A stretch of 64,000 nt of DNA, from NCBI GenBank assembly GCA_027068415.1, contig JAMOTD010000027.1:1-64000 (forward strand), in the 5' to 3' direction. Below, in pieces: positions 17,126 through 25,661 of this stretch. The stretch comes from Desulfurobacteriaceae bacterium (GTDB lineage Bacteria; Aquificota; Aquificia; Desulfurobacteriales; Desulfurobacteriaceae). The translations under genes were made by a program, and so were the position numbers. The notes under the pieces are model-generated. The model saw only the letters and a list, made by a program, of their open reading frames with translations. It was not told where the DNA came from and did no database searches. The first letter of the stretch is position 1. The number at the start of each line of letters is the position of its first letter.

Positions 17126-18223
17126 CTAAAAATTGGATAGGAGCTCCCCGATTACGGCATTTGAGACAAAAAGCCCCTTCTCCCCGAGCTTTACCCTTCC
17201 CTCGGCCAGCTCAACGTACCCCTCCTCTAAGAGCCCCTTTACCCTTTCCCTTTCAAAAAATCCCTTGGGGAAGAGCTCGGCCTCCACTCCCTCTATTAGC
17301 CTCATTCCCATAGTAATCTTCAGCTCAAGGAGCTCCCTTCCCTTAAACTCTACCCTCTCGTTAATCGGGGGCTCACCCCTCTTTAGGAGCTCCCTGTACC
17401 GGCCGTAGTCGGGCACGTTCTTCCAGTAAACGCCGTCTTGGAAGGAGGCCGCCGAAGGGCCCAGACCGAGGTAGTTTTCAAGCCTCCAGTAGATTAAGTT
17501 GTGCTTACTCTCAAAGCCCTTTATCGCAAAGTTTGAGATTTCGTAGTGGGTGAAGCCGCGGCTTTTTAGGAGTTCCACCGCCCCGTAGTAGGCCTCTCTT
17601 ACCTCCTCCTCGGCCGGGAGCTCCACCTGTCCCTTTTCGACCATTTCCGAAAGGGGAGTTTCCTCGTAAACCGTTAGGGCATAGAGGGAGACGTGTTTAA
17701 CGGGATAAGTTGTTATTCTCTCTAAGTCTTTTAGGAACTCTTCCGGCTTCTGACCGGGAGCTCCGTAAATAAGGTCAACCGAGACGTTTGAAAAAACAGA
17801 GAGGGCATTTTCAAGGGCTTTCAGGTTATCCTTTTCCCTGTTTTTCCTTCCCAAGGCTTTAAGGACTCTGTCGGAGAGACTCTGGATTCCGAGGCTAATT
17901 CTGTTTACCCCCGCCTCCTTAAGCTCTTTCAGTTTACCGGTAGCGGCGTCTTCGGGGTTAAACTCAACGGTTACCTCCGAAAACTGGCCTACCTTTGACA
18001 GAATGGCCTCAAAGAAAGAAGACGGAAGAATTGAGGGAGTTCCTCCTCCAAAGTAAACAGTGGGAAACTGGGATAACTCGGGGGAAGTGAGTGAGAGTTC
18101 CGTCAGAATTAATTTTAAAAACTCCCTCTCTTTCGGCTCTGTAGCTTCAGAGTAAAAATCGCAGTAGGGACACTTCCTCCTGCAGAAGGGGACGTGAACG
18201 TAGAGGCCTTTAAACTCGCTCAT
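17126..18223 (-). CDS. hemW: HemW-like radical SAM haem chaperone (coproporphyrinogen III oxidase-like)
   Basis: Radical SAM protein of 365 residues with the cluster motif CRRKCPYCDFY at 13-23, YFGGGTPSIL, VEFNPED, and RISLGIQS, then the HemN C-terminal region. HemW relatives insert haem into respiratory enzymes; true coproporphyrinogen dehydrogenase HemN is longer, so HemW is preferred by length. It overlaps the TPR gene by 14 bp. Confidence 0.85.
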   Translation of the reverse strand: MSEFKGLYVHVPFCRRKCPYCDFYSEATEPKEREFLKLILTELSLTSPELSQFPTVYFGGGTPSILPSSFFEAILSKVGQFSEVTVEFNPEDAATGKLKELKEAGVNRISLGIQSLSDRVLKALGRKNREKDNLKALENALSVFSNVSVDLIYGAPGQKPEEFLKDLERITTYPVKHVSLYALTVYEETPLSEMVEKGQVELPAEEEVREAYYGAVELLKSRGFTHYEISNFAIKGFESKHNLIYWRLENYLGLGPSAASFQDGVYWKNVPDYGRYRELLKRGEPPINERVEFKGRELLELKITMGMRLIEGVEAELFPKGFFERERVKGLLEEGYVELAEGRVKLGEKGLFVSNAVIGELLSNF

Positions 18224-19715
18224 TGGTAGAGAGCTCTTTAATCTTTTCCTTAAGCTCCTCGTCGTTTAAGACCTTGTTGGCCTCTTTGTACCATATCAGG
18301 GCTTTATCCTTCTCTCCCAGCTCCTCGTGAATTTCCCCTATTAAGGCCTTAATCTTTGCCCTCTCCTCCTCGGTTAGGTTGGGGTTCTTTACCTGGTCAA
18401 AGAGGAAGAGTAGAGCTGCCTTGTGCTCTCCCTTTTTCCTGTAGGCCTCGCTTATTATTGCTATTGCCTTGAAGGCCTCGTCGGTGTTGAGGGCTTTTTC
18501 GGCCATCTCTACGGCCTCGTCGTACTTATCAAGGCCCAAAAGGGCTTCTGCGGCTGAGGTAAACCTTTTACCGTCTTTATCAAGCTCTTTTAGAACGACA
18601 ATCTCTTTTGAGATGTCCTCGGGCTTCTCTTCGGTCTCAATTTTGTCAACGTACTCGGTGACTATGTCGTTGAGGTCAAGTACCTGGTCAAGAACTTCAA
18701 GGACCTGCTCGGGCTCGGGGAGCTCCTCTGCACCGGTAGGCTCAAACTGGATCTCCGGCATGCTCTTTTCGTGTTTTGTCTTGATTGCAATCAAGACCTG
18801 CTCGTACATATTCCTGTCTATCAGTTTAAGTTTTTCAAGGTACTCCTGTCCCTCTTCGGTCTCACCGAGCTCAAAGTCTATAAGTGCCAAGAGGGCGTAC
18901 TTCAGTTTGGGAGCCTTTAAACTCTGTGCTATTTTCCTTAAGAAGTTGAGGTTCCCCGATTCTTTGAATACTTCAACCGCATACCTGATAAAGTCTACGT
19001 TCTCCTTGTAGGCGCTCAGGAGGCTCAGTAAAAGCGCGGTTGTCGTCTGCGGGTCGGTGTTAACCAGGTGGGCTAAGACTTCAAGGAGCTGTTTATCTAT
19101 GTTTTCACCTTTCTTAATCTTCTCGGCTTTTAGGAGTGCCCTCAGGGCGGACTTATAGTTTTTAAGGTTAATGAACATGTTTGCAGCAAGGACGTAGTTG
19201 ATGAGGGCTTTCTCCTTCTCCCCCTCCTCCATGAGGAGGTCTCCGTACTTTTCGTAAAAGAGAGGGTGGAACTGCTCCTGAATGAAGTTTTCAAGGAGCT
19301 CCTTTACCATTTCAGTATTGAAGCTGGCCTCTTTGTATTTCTTGAAACTTTCGGTAAGAACTTTAAAGGCATCGTAGTAGAGTTCCTTTTTCCTGTAGGC
19401 GGTAGTTAACAGTCTTATGGCCTTTAAGTTTAACGGGTCAATCTTAAGTGCTTTTTTTAAAACGGGAATTGCTACATCGTAGTACTCCTCTTTTACCTTC
19501 TTTTCGCCGAAATTAATTAAAATTTGGACTGCCTTTTCCTTTTTTCCCAGCTTTACGAGGGCATCTACGTAGGGATTTAGAATAGACAGGTTGTTGGGAT
19601 ATCTACTAAGGAGCTTTTCCCCTAACCTCGCCACTTCCATGTAGTCCTGGTTTGCAACCGCCTCCTGGAAGAGCTCTTCTTCTGTCTTCTTTTTAAAGAA
19701 GTCAAAAAGCCCCAA
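18210..19715 (-). CDS. Tetratricopeptide-repeat protein
   Basis: A 501-residue all-helical protein with repeated 34-residue TPR-like units, clear around residues 30-130 (AVQILINFGEKK; AIPVLKKALKIDPLNLKAIRLL) and again near 385-490 (AVEMAEKALNT; KALIWYKEANKVL). A low-complexity acidic stretch rich in Glu, Pro and Val lies between the two sets. It probably acts as a scaffold, with partner unknown. Transcription likely starts in the AT-rich palindrome at 19753-19764 shared with the divergent gene. Confidence 0.8.
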   Translation of the reverse strand: MGLFDFFKKKTEEELFQEAVANQDYMEVARLGEKLLSRYPNNLSILNPYVDALVKLGKKEKAVQILINFGEKKVKEEYYDVAIPVLKKALKIDPLNLKAIRLLTTAYRKKELYYDAFKVLTESFKKYKEASFNTEMVKELLENFIQEQFHPLFYEKYGDLLMEEGEKEKALINYVLAANMFINLKNYKSALRALLKAEKIKKGENIDKQLLEVLAHLVNTDPQTTTALLLSLLSAYKENVDFIRYAVEVFKESGNLNFLRKIAQSLKAPKLKYALLALIDFELGETEEGQEYLEKLKLIDRNMYEQVLIAIKTKHEKSMPEIQFEPTGAEELPEPEQVLEVLDQVLDLNDIVTEYVDKIETEEKPEDISKEIVVLKELDKDGKRFTSAAEALLGLDKYDEAVEMAEKALNTDEAFKAIAIISEAYRKKGEHKAALLFLFDQVKNPNLTEEERAKIKALIGEIHEELGEKDKALIWYKEANKVLNDEELKEKIKELSTNERV

Positions 19716-19752
19716 AGTTCCTCCAGCTTAAGCAAGTTAGTAATACTGATTC

Positions 19753-19764
19753 GTATTATAATAC
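19753..19764. promoter_or_regulatory. Palindromic bidirectional -10 region
   Basis: GTATTATAATAC is a perfect 12-bp palindrome holding TATAAT on both strands, in the 79-bp gap between the divergent TPR gene and the HhH-GPD-like gene. Clear -35 boxes were not found on either side. Confidence 0.4.
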
Positions 19765-19794
19765 AAAAGAAAACGGCCAATAGCGGAGCCTTTA

Positions 19795-20673
19795 ATGAAA
19801 GTGAACCTTAAGCTTCACCCGGATAGAGGAAGGAGTCTTGCCTACCACTTAATGGATGTCTATCAGAGGGAGGGAATCTTTGGCTACAGGGAGCTCCCTG
19901 ACGATGCGGTGAAGGATGTTTTAAAGGAGTTAAAGGAAGATGAGCTCCTTCTGCTCATTACTTTTACCACCGCCCTTGACTACATGAGGAGCGCTGAGGA
20001 ACTCTGGAAGAGCTCAATTACGACCATGAGGGACGAGGAAATCAGGTGGGTCTTTGACCCCAACGAGGTTGTTAAAAGGGGAAAAGAGGAGCTCAGCAAA
20101 GCCCTGCAGAAGCACAAACTGGCAAAGAAGAAGGTCAGGGACGTTGAAATCTGGCACTCAATCTCTCAAACCCTTTCAAACAAGTACGGAGGGAGCTTAA
20201 AGGGGCTTTTTGAGGAGTACGACTACGACGTTGAGAGAATGTTTAACGACTTTTTGAAAAACAGAAAGACCGAGTTTCCCAGTCTTTCCGGCATAAAAAT
20301 TTTCCCCCACTGGATTAGGAGTTTGAAGGAGAAGGTGGAGCTCCCCTTTAAAAACCTTGAGAAACTCCCTATCCCGGTAGACGTTCACGTTGCAAGGGCA
20401 ACCTTCACAACCGGATGCATAACCGGTAAGTACACTTCAAAGGGAGTTAACGACACCATAAGGAGGAGAGTTATAGAGCTCTGGAAGCAGGCCCTTGAGG
20501 GGACGGAGATTGCTCCTATAGAGATGTTCAGACCCCTCTGGCTCTTGAGTAAACACGGCTGCCACTATAGAAAAAACGGCGAAAGGCCTAAGCTTGACCG
20601 GTGCCCTGCCGGAGAGTTCTGCGTTGAGGGTAAGGTTATCGTTACCTCAAACCGGGTGGAGATTGATACCTGA
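19795..20673 (+). CDS. Putative HhH-GPD superfamily DNA glycosylase-like protein
   Basis: A 292-residue protein that I do not recognise as a named family. Two features suggest the helix-hairpin-helix glycosylase superfamily. The first is IPVDVHVARATFTTGC near 200-215, similar to the PVDTHVxR element with the catalytic Asp. The second is a C-terminal set of Cys (HGCHY, then RCPAGEFC) that could bind an Fe-S cluster as in endonuclease III. An LWLLSKHGC helix lies between. The Cys spacing is not the standard C-x6-C-x2-C-x5-C. It is followed by a pseudopilin whose ATG overlaps the TGA. Confidence 0.45.
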   Translation: MKVNLKLHPDRGRSLAYHLMDVYQREGIFGYRELPDDAVKDVLKELKEDELLLLITFTTALDYMRSAEELWKSSITTMRDEEIRWVFDPNEVVKRGKEELSKALQKHKLAKKKVRDVEIWHSISQTLSNKYGGSLKGLFEEYDYDVERMFNDFLKNRKTEFPSLSGIKIFPHWIRSLKEKVELPFKNLEKLPIPVDVHVARATFTTGCITGKYTSKGVNDTIRRRVIELWKQALEGTEIAPIEMFRPLWLLSKHGCHYRKNGERPKLDRCPAGEFCVEGKVIVTSNRVEIDT

Positions 20674-21158
20674 TGAGAGCCTTTACCCTACTTGAACTCG
20701 TTGTAGTTTTGGCGATTATCAGCGTTCTGCTAACCCTGAGTTTTCCCGCCTTCTACTCCCACTCCTTTAACTCCCCGGAACTCTTTGAGAACAAGGTTAG
20801 GAGCCTCTTTAAGAACTCTTTCACCTTCGGAAAAGGTAAAGAGGTTTGCGTTGACTTTAAAAGGGGGGAGCTCTCTGTAGGAGAGGAAAAAGTGGAGCTC
20901 CCCTACCCTGCCGAGAGTCTCGTCGTTCCCGGAAAAATTGTCAGCGGAGAGCTCCTCAGCCGGTACTGTTTTGAGCCTTTTGGTTTTTCCTACTTTGCGC
21001 TAAACTTAAAGAAGGAAGACGGCTACCTTACCCTCTTTACGCTTTTCCCTTCCGGAGAGACTCAGATTTTAAACCTTAGAGAATCGGAAGAAGAAACACT
21101 TAAAGATAAGGTGGAAAAGGGGAGGATAACGCAATGGTTCAGCTACTACTCATACTGA
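20673..21158 (+). CDS. Type IV pilin-like / GspH-type pseudopilin
   Basis: A 161-residue protein with a prepilin-type N-terminus: the short leader MRA, then FTLLELVVVLAIISVLL, where processing would occur before Phe and Glu5 is conserved. The C-terminal globular part resembles minor pseudopilins of type II secretion or type IV pilus systems. No pilus gene cluster surrounds it; pilT is 16 kb away. Its 3' end overlaps the next small gene by 25 bp. Confidence 0.75.
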   Translation: MRAFTLLELVVVLAIISVLLTLSFPAFYSHSFNSPELFENKVRSLFKNSFTFGKGKEVCVDFKRGELSVGEEKVELPYPAESLVVPGKIVSGELLSRYCFEPFGFSYFALNLKKEDGYLTLFTLFPSGETQILNLRESEEETLKDKVEKGRITQWFSYYSY

Positions 21159-21379
21159 ACCTGCTGGCAGTTTTGACTCTCTTTGTCTTTTTAGTAAATT
21201 TATACTCCCTCGTAAAGAACCTTGAGAGGAAGTACGAGGAAGTGGAGAAGGAGGTTCTTAAGGAGGGAAGTGCGATTTCGGAGCTCAGGACGAGGGTTGA
21301 GCAGCTTGAAAGCAGATTAACCTTCCTCCAGAGGGAACTCAGAATGGTTGCAGAGAAGCTGAGCATCGGGAGGGTTTAG
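21134..21379 (+). CDS. Small membrane-anchored coiled-coil protein
   Basis: An 81-residue protein with one N-terminal membrane helix (about 4-27) followed by a charged heptad-rich helix (28-75) likely to form a coiled coil outside or along the membrane. No family is recognised. It lies between the pseudopilin and argF with an overlap and a zero gap, so it is probably cotranscribed with both. Confidence 0.6.
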   Translation: MVQLLLILNLLAVLTLFVFLVNLYSLVKNLERKYEEVEKEVLKEGSAISELRTRVEQLESRLTFLQRELRMVAEKLSIGRV

Positions 21380-22309
21380 ATGAAGGACTTTATTTCTATG
21401 CTTGATGCGGACAGGCTCTTTATTGAGAACATTCTCTCCCTGTCTGCCTTTTTGAAGGAGAAGAACGGGAAAGGTGAGCTCTACCGCCCCTTAGAGGGCT
21501 TCAAGGCCGCGCTGATTTTTGAAAAACCCTCAACCAGAACAAGGGTCTCCTTTGAAGTCGGGGTTTACGAGCTGGGGGGCCACGGAGTTTACATGGATAC
21601 CCGAAGTTCCCAGCTCGGCCGCGGAGAGCCCATTAAGGATACAGCCAGAGTACTCTCCCGCTACGTTGACCTTATAGTAATCAGAACCTTCGGTCAGGAA
21701 AGGGTTGTTGAGCTTGCAAGGTACTCAACCGTTCCGGTAATCAACGCTTTAACAGATGAGGAGCACCCTTGTCAGGTTCTTGCCGACCTCTTTACAATCT
21801 GGGAATACAAGGGAAGACTTGAGGGGCTTAAGGTTGCCTACCTCGGAGACGGGAACAACATGTGCAACTCCTGGCTGATTGGCGCGGCCTACATGGGAAT
21901 GAAGTTCTACGCGGCTACTCCCGAAGGCTACGAGCCTCTGCCCCTTTACGTAGAGAAGGCTAAAGAGATAGCAAAAGAGACGGGAGCCGAGATAGTAGTA
22001 ACCCGAGACCCCCTTGAGGCCGTTAAGGACGCCGACGTAGTTTATACCGACGTTTGGGCTTCAATGGGTCAGGAAGAAGAGGCCGAGGAGAGGAGAAAAA
22101 TTTTTATGCCCTATCAGGTTAACTCGGAGCTCGTAAAACACGCAAAGCCCGACTTCCTCTTTATGCACTGCCTTCCGGCCCATAGGGGTGAGGAGGTAAC
22201 TGAGGAGGTCTTAGAGGGTGAGCGCTCTGTGGTCTGGGAGCAGGCGGAAAACCGCCTCCACACCCAGAAAGCCTTAATTTTGAAGCTGGTAAGAAAACCT
22301 ACACCTTAG
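21380..22309 (+). CDS. argF: Ornithine carbamoyltransferase
   Basis: Forms citrulline from ornithine and carbamoyl phosphate in arginine synthesis. The 309-residue protein has the carbamoyl-phosphate site STRTR (within EKPSTRTRVSF), HPCQVLADL, the GDGNNMCNSW region, and the ornithine-binding HCLPAHRGEEV loop, which separates it from aspartate carbamoyltransferase. ATG 21380 follows the previous stop directly. A strong hairpin terminator lies 12 bp after the stop. Confidence 0.96.
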   Translation: MKDFISMLDADRLFIENILSLSAFLKEKNGKGELYRPLEGFKAALIFEKPSTRTRVSFEVGVYELGGHGVYMDTRSSQLGRGEPIKDTARVLSRYVDLIVIRTFGQERVVELARYSTVPVINALTDEEHPCQVLADLFTIWEYKGRLEGLKVAYLGDGNNMCNSWLIGAAYMGMKFYAATPEGYEPLPLYVEKAKEIAKETGAEIVVTRDPLEAVKDADVVYTDVWASMGQEEEAEERRKIFMPYQVNSELVKHAKPDFLFMHCLPAHRGEEVTEEVLEGERSVVWEQAENRLHTQKALILKLVRKPTP

Positions 22310-23481
22310 GTTAGGTCTTTAACGGCCCTTTTTAGGGCCGTTTCCTTTGTTTTTACTCTCCTCTCCATACACTTCAGGAAGAGTTTAAGGTTCTCCTGGT
22401 TCTCATTGTAATTTGAGGGAAGGAGGGTTTTCTTCCCTTCAAAGAGCTCTTTTGCTCTCTTTTCTGCTCCTTTAAACTCTTCAGCGCTCAGCGGAATAAT
22501 CTCTATGAAGTCCTTCTGTATAAATTCCGTGCAGAACCTTGGCTCTGCATATCCAACGAGGGTAATTTCGTAGTTTCCGTCCTTCCTCTTCCGGCTCTCA
22601 ATTTGTGTTAAAAAGACTCTTGCCTTCTGGCCGCACTCTAATACTCTTCCTCCGCTTTTAGTTAAAACCACTTTAAAAAGGAAAGGCTTGGGGTCTGGGT
22701 GGTCTATTCCGCTCCTCAGCTTCTCCTTTACAAGCTCTTTAAATTCTCTGTCCTGAGGTTGAGGAAACTCCTCTTCCGAAGGGTATAGGTCAAGACTACC
22801 CAGTAGGTAGCTCCTGTAAGTCCAGCTCCCCTTGTGCTCTCTAATTGCTCCTACGTAGAGGTTCCCCTCGTAGCTGAAGATGCTTATCGGAAAAATTTCT
22901 CTCCAGCCGTAAATTTCCGGGCTCTCTTTGTAGTCCTCTTCTATGTAAAGCTCTTTTCTTCTTACTTTAACTCCCTTCTTTTCTATTATTGCCTTGACTA
23001 TCTTTTCCAGAACCTTTTCCTCTACAGAGCAGTAAACGGCAGTGTAGGGGTCCTGGTGATAAAAGCTCTCTATTATCTCTTTCTCACATACGTTTGGGTT
23101 AGCGTTTCTTGCAAAACCAGTAATCCACTCTATAAACTTGCTTAATTTCTTCATAGCTTTGAATTCTTCGGGGATAAAAGAAAGAGTAGCCAGCGCCTGA
23201 TTTATCTCTTTTTCGCTAAGGACGTAGAACTTGGAAAATCCGGTTTTACTTATTCTCCACTTTTTACCGGGCTTTCCTATTCCACCTTCCGATTCTGTCA
23301 GCTCCTGCTCCTCAAGCCAGTTGAGGGCCCTCGTGACAGCCTTTTGGTCTCTTATGGAGTTTGGATTGTTTATTACTCCCCTCCTGTGGAGCTCACTCAG
23401 TAGCTCGTGAGTTGTCATCTTTTTTAAGCTCTTTGCCAGGATAGTTAGGAGCTCTATCCTTAATTCACTCTGTTTACTCAT
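22306..23481 (-). CDS. WYL-type transcriptional regulator (WYL2)
   Basis: A 391-residue protein with an N-terminal winged helix (about 5-75; MTTHELLSELHRRGVI and AVTRALNWLEEQEL) and a WYL-like domain (REIFPISIFSYEGNLYVGAI, with LYV in the WYL place), then a conserved C-terminal domain (LVGYAEPRFC; KDFIEIIPL) shared with WYL3. I placed the start at ATG 23481, which has a perfect AGGAGGT 6 bases upstream. It lies 38 bp after orf272, so the two are probably one operon. Its last codons contain the argF terminator hairpin of the opposite strand. Confidence 0.72.
   Translation of the reverse strand: MSKQSELRIELLTILAKSLKKMTTHELLSELHRRGVINNPNSIRDQKAVTRALNWLEEQELTESEGGIGKPGKKWRISKTGFSKFYVLSEKEINQALATLSFIPEEFKAMKKLSKFIEWITGFARNANPNVCEKEIIESFYHQDPYTAVYCSVEEKVLEKIVKAIIEKKGVKVRRKELYIEEDYKESPEIYGWREIFPISIFSYEGNLYVGAIREHKGSWTYRSYLLGSLDLYPSEEEFPQPQDREFKELVKEKLRSGIDHPDPKPFLFKVVLTKSGGRVLECGQKARVFLTQIESRKRKDGNYEITLVGYAEPRFCTEFIQKDFIEIIPLSAEEFKGAEKRAKELFEGKKTLLPSNYNENQENLKLFLKCMERRVKTKETALKRAVKDLT
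22321..22355 (+). terminator. Intrinsic terminator of the argF operon
   Basis: A 9-bp stem (22321-22329 with 22334-22342), a TTTT loop and a T-rich tail follow the argF stop by 12 bp. The hairpin lies inside the 3' coding end of the convergent WYL2 gene. Confidence 0.75.
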
Positions 23482-23519
23482 ATTACCTCCTAAAAGCCGG
23501 GGCAGGAACGCCCCCAGAA

Positions 23520-24338
23520 CTAAACAATTACACACCCCCTTAGCGCTTTTATTGAGCCGTTTACCCCGAGTCTGTTTGCTACCAGGGGATTTAACTTCTT
23601 TGAGCCGTTGGGGTTCCAGATCAGAAAGTCAAGCTCAAGAGGAGCAATAGGGGTAAAATTACCCTTGGGGGCTAAGTTTATTACTCTTTCTATTTCGTTC
23701 TTTAGGCTGAGATAAGAGCTTCTATCCAACTTTGACCAGGTTTTTCCGTTATAAGTATAAGCGCCATTTGTTTTTCTTATCAGCGTAAAATAGGGTGTTC
23801 CATTGTAGATAAAGGAAAGGTTTTCAAGAACTATCCCATCTATTGGGCAGTGAAACCAGTCATAAGAGTTGTTTAGAATAACAATTTTTCCGTTGTTATG
23901 CTCAACAAATAGGTATTTTAATGCCATGTTCAGCAGCTTTTGGGCAACTCCATAGGTAATCAGGCCGCTTTCTCTCTCTCCGTTCTTGGTATACTGATAA
24001 TATCCAACGAGGCTGGTACACAGGTTATCGTGGCGATTATCAAAATCGGCCTTTGACTTTATTAAGCCGTTAATCACGTTAATAAGAAACTTTGTAACCT
24101 CGTTAAACATCGTTTTCTTTACAGGTTGTCCTCTAAATCTTCCGCTTGTGTAAATTGCATTTTTTCCTATTCCCCTGCAGACCCTTGCTACGGAGCTCCC
24201 AGAATAGGCCCTGTTTATGCAAACTCCTACTATCGCAGGGCCCTTTATTGGTTGCACCGGCTTTTTAATCCTGCAGGCTCTGTCCACTTTTTGAAAGTGG
24301 TTTACTACTGGGTCGCTGGGTGGAGTGATTACTTTCAT
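23520..24338 (-). CDS. orf272, unknown protein of the island
   Basis: A 272-residue soluble protein with no family I can name. The start is ATG 24338 behind GAGGAGGG. A central block looks conserved: FNEVTKFLINVINGLI helices, a TYGVAQKLLNMALKYLF helix, then FHCPIDGIVL. The N-terminus is Pro-rich and contains several Cys and basic residues; the C-terminus has LELDFLIWNPNG. Codon use is more AT-rich than the housekeeping genes. It is followed by WYL2, suggesting an effector plus regulator pair, and preceded by a leader with alternative hairpins. Confidence 0.65.
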   Translation of the reverse strand: MKVITPPSDPVVNHFQKVDRACRIKKPVQPIKGPAIVGVCINRAYSGSSVARVCRGIGKNAIYTSGRFRGQPVKKTMFNEVTKFLINVINGLIKSKADFDNRHDNLCTSLVGYYQYTKNGERESGLITYGVAQKLLNMALKYLFVEHNNGKIVILNNSYDWFHCPIDGIVLENLSFIYNGTPYFTLIRKTNGAYTYNGKTWSKLDRSSYLSLKNEIERVINLAPKGNFTPIAPLELDFLIWNPNGSKKLNPLVANRLGVNGSIKALRGCVIV

Positions 24339-24347
24339 TTTTCCCTC

Positions 24348-24480
24348 CTCATTTGGGTTTTCCTCTATGTTAACACCTAAATGAGACGTTTTTAGTCTAA
24401 TTAAGGGTTTTCGTCCTCAGACTGTTTGTGTGGGCTGAAAGTGAAGGGAAGCTTTGATTAATGGGCTAACTTTAGGTGTT
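24348..24480 (-). promoter_or_regulatory. Leader of orf272 with mutually exclusive hairpins
   Basis: On the minus-strand RNA three segments occur in order: A AACACCUAAA (24480-24471), B CUCAUUUAGGUGUU (24385-24372) and C AAAACCCAAAUGAG (24361-24348). B pairs perfectly with A over 10 bp, or with C over about 13 bp with one wobble and one mismatch. C ends directly before the GGAGGG ribosome site of orf272. The layout resembles a translational or transcriptional switch, but a protein operator is also possible. Confidence 0.45.
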
Positions 24481-24482
24481 CC

Positions 24483-25661
24483 TTAACCCTTGAGGGCTGA
24501 TTTTACTGCGTTGTTCTTTTTATTGATTAAATCCTGTAGATACCTCAGAAATGTCTTGAAATTTTTAGCGTTTTGCTTAAAACTTCTCGGCGGTAGGGGA
24601 AGGTTTACTCCCCTCCTCCTGAAGATTTCTTTAAGGAACTCTCTGTCTATCCTCTCAAACTCCTCCTCAGTCGGAGGTATTATCTCTATGAAGTCTTTCT
24701 GGAGGAACTCGTTGCAGAAGCGGGGCTCTGCGTAGCCAACCAGTAAGACCTCAAAGGTTCCGTCACTTCTCCTTTTTGCCTCTATCTGGGTTGTAAATGC
24801 TAAGGCTCCCTCTATCTTCAGCTCCCTTCCCCCTATTTCTGAGAGAACTACCTTAAAGAGGAAAGGTTTGGGTTCTGGGAAATCCATTCCCGTCTTTCTC
24901 TTCTCCTCAACCAGTTTGACGAACTCCCTGTCATGGGGAAAGCTCTCGTAGAGGACTCCGTAGAGTCTTAAGCTTCCCAGTAAGTACGTTCTGTACCTCC
25001 ACCCGTTTCCGTGCCTTCTGATAGCCCCCACGTAGAAGTTTCCGTCGTAGTAGAAGAGGCTTATCGGGTAGATTTTTCTCAGGTTGCTCATTCCCGGAGG
25101 GCTCTCCCTAAAGGGCCAGTCTATAGGTAGGTCTTTTCTTATTACTTCTACGGGGCGCTCCTCAATTATTGCCTTAACTATTTCTGCAAGCTTGCTATCT
25201 GAAATAGGGGCAAACCTCATTGTGTAGGGCTTCTGGTAGAAGAACCTTTCTTTTAAGTCTTTTACCCTTTTCTCTCCCAGCCTTTTTGAGATGCTCAGTG
25301 CAATTCTCTCCACGGAGCTGAAAATCGGGAGTTCCCTATACTCGTCCGGAAGGAGAGCCAGAAGAACGAGTAGCCCTATTCCGTCCTCGTCGTTAATTTG
25401 GCTGAACATCTCCTCGGCCTCGGGGGTGAGCTCCCACTTTTTACCGCTCCTCCCCCTGCCCCCTTCCGAGACAATCAGTCCCAGCTCTTCAAGCCTGTTA
25501 AGAGCTCTGATTAGGCTCTTTTTATCCCCCTCGCTCCTGTTGAGTATCCCCTCCCTCGCAAGGGCTTCCAAAATCTCCTTTGTTGAAAGAGGCTCGGGCC
25601 TCTCTATCAGAAGCTGGATTACCTTTATGTAAATCCTGTCTATCCTCTTACCCCTGTTCAT
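24483..25661 (-). CDS. WYL-type transcriptional regulator (WYL3)
   Basis: A 392-residue paralogue of WYL2 with the same parts: N-terminal winged helix (PLSTKEILEALAREGIL; SLIRALNRLEELGLI), a WYL-like domain (RKIYPISLFYYDGNFYVGAI then WRYRTYLLGSL), and the C-terminal LVGYAEPRFCNEFLQKDFIE block. It is the last of four overlapping genes, its ATG lying in the stop of the gamma-glutamylcyclotransferase-like gene (ATGA). As a coupled last gene it is a natural candidate for the operon's own regulator and for binding the operator at 27178-27204. Confidence 0.72.
   Translation of the reverse strand: MNRGKRIDRIYIKVIQLLIERPEPLSTKEILEALAREGILNRSEGDKKSLIRALNRLEELGLIVSEGGRGRSGKKWELTPEAEEMFSQINDEDGIGLLVLLALLPDEYRELPIFSSVERIALSISKRLGEKRVKDLKERFFYQKPYTMRFAPISDSKLAEIVKAIIEERPVEVIRKDLPIDWPFRESPPGMSNLRKIYPISLFYYDGNFYVGAIRRHGNGWRYRTYLLGSLRLYGVLYESFPHDREFVKLVEEKRKTGMDFPEPKPFLFKVVLSEIGGRELKIEGALAFTTQIEAKRRSDGTFEVLLVGYAEPRFCNEFLQKDFIEIIPPTEEEFERIDREFLKEIFRRRGVNLPLPPRSFKQNAKNFKTFLRYLQDLINKKNNAVKSALKG

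Noticed and set aside
24400-24425. Hammerhead-ribozyme-like core (CUGAGGACGAAA) on the minus strand in the orf272 leader
   Set aside because: The two core blocks are adjacent with no stem II, and no stems I and III with a cleavage site could be drawn. Probably chance.
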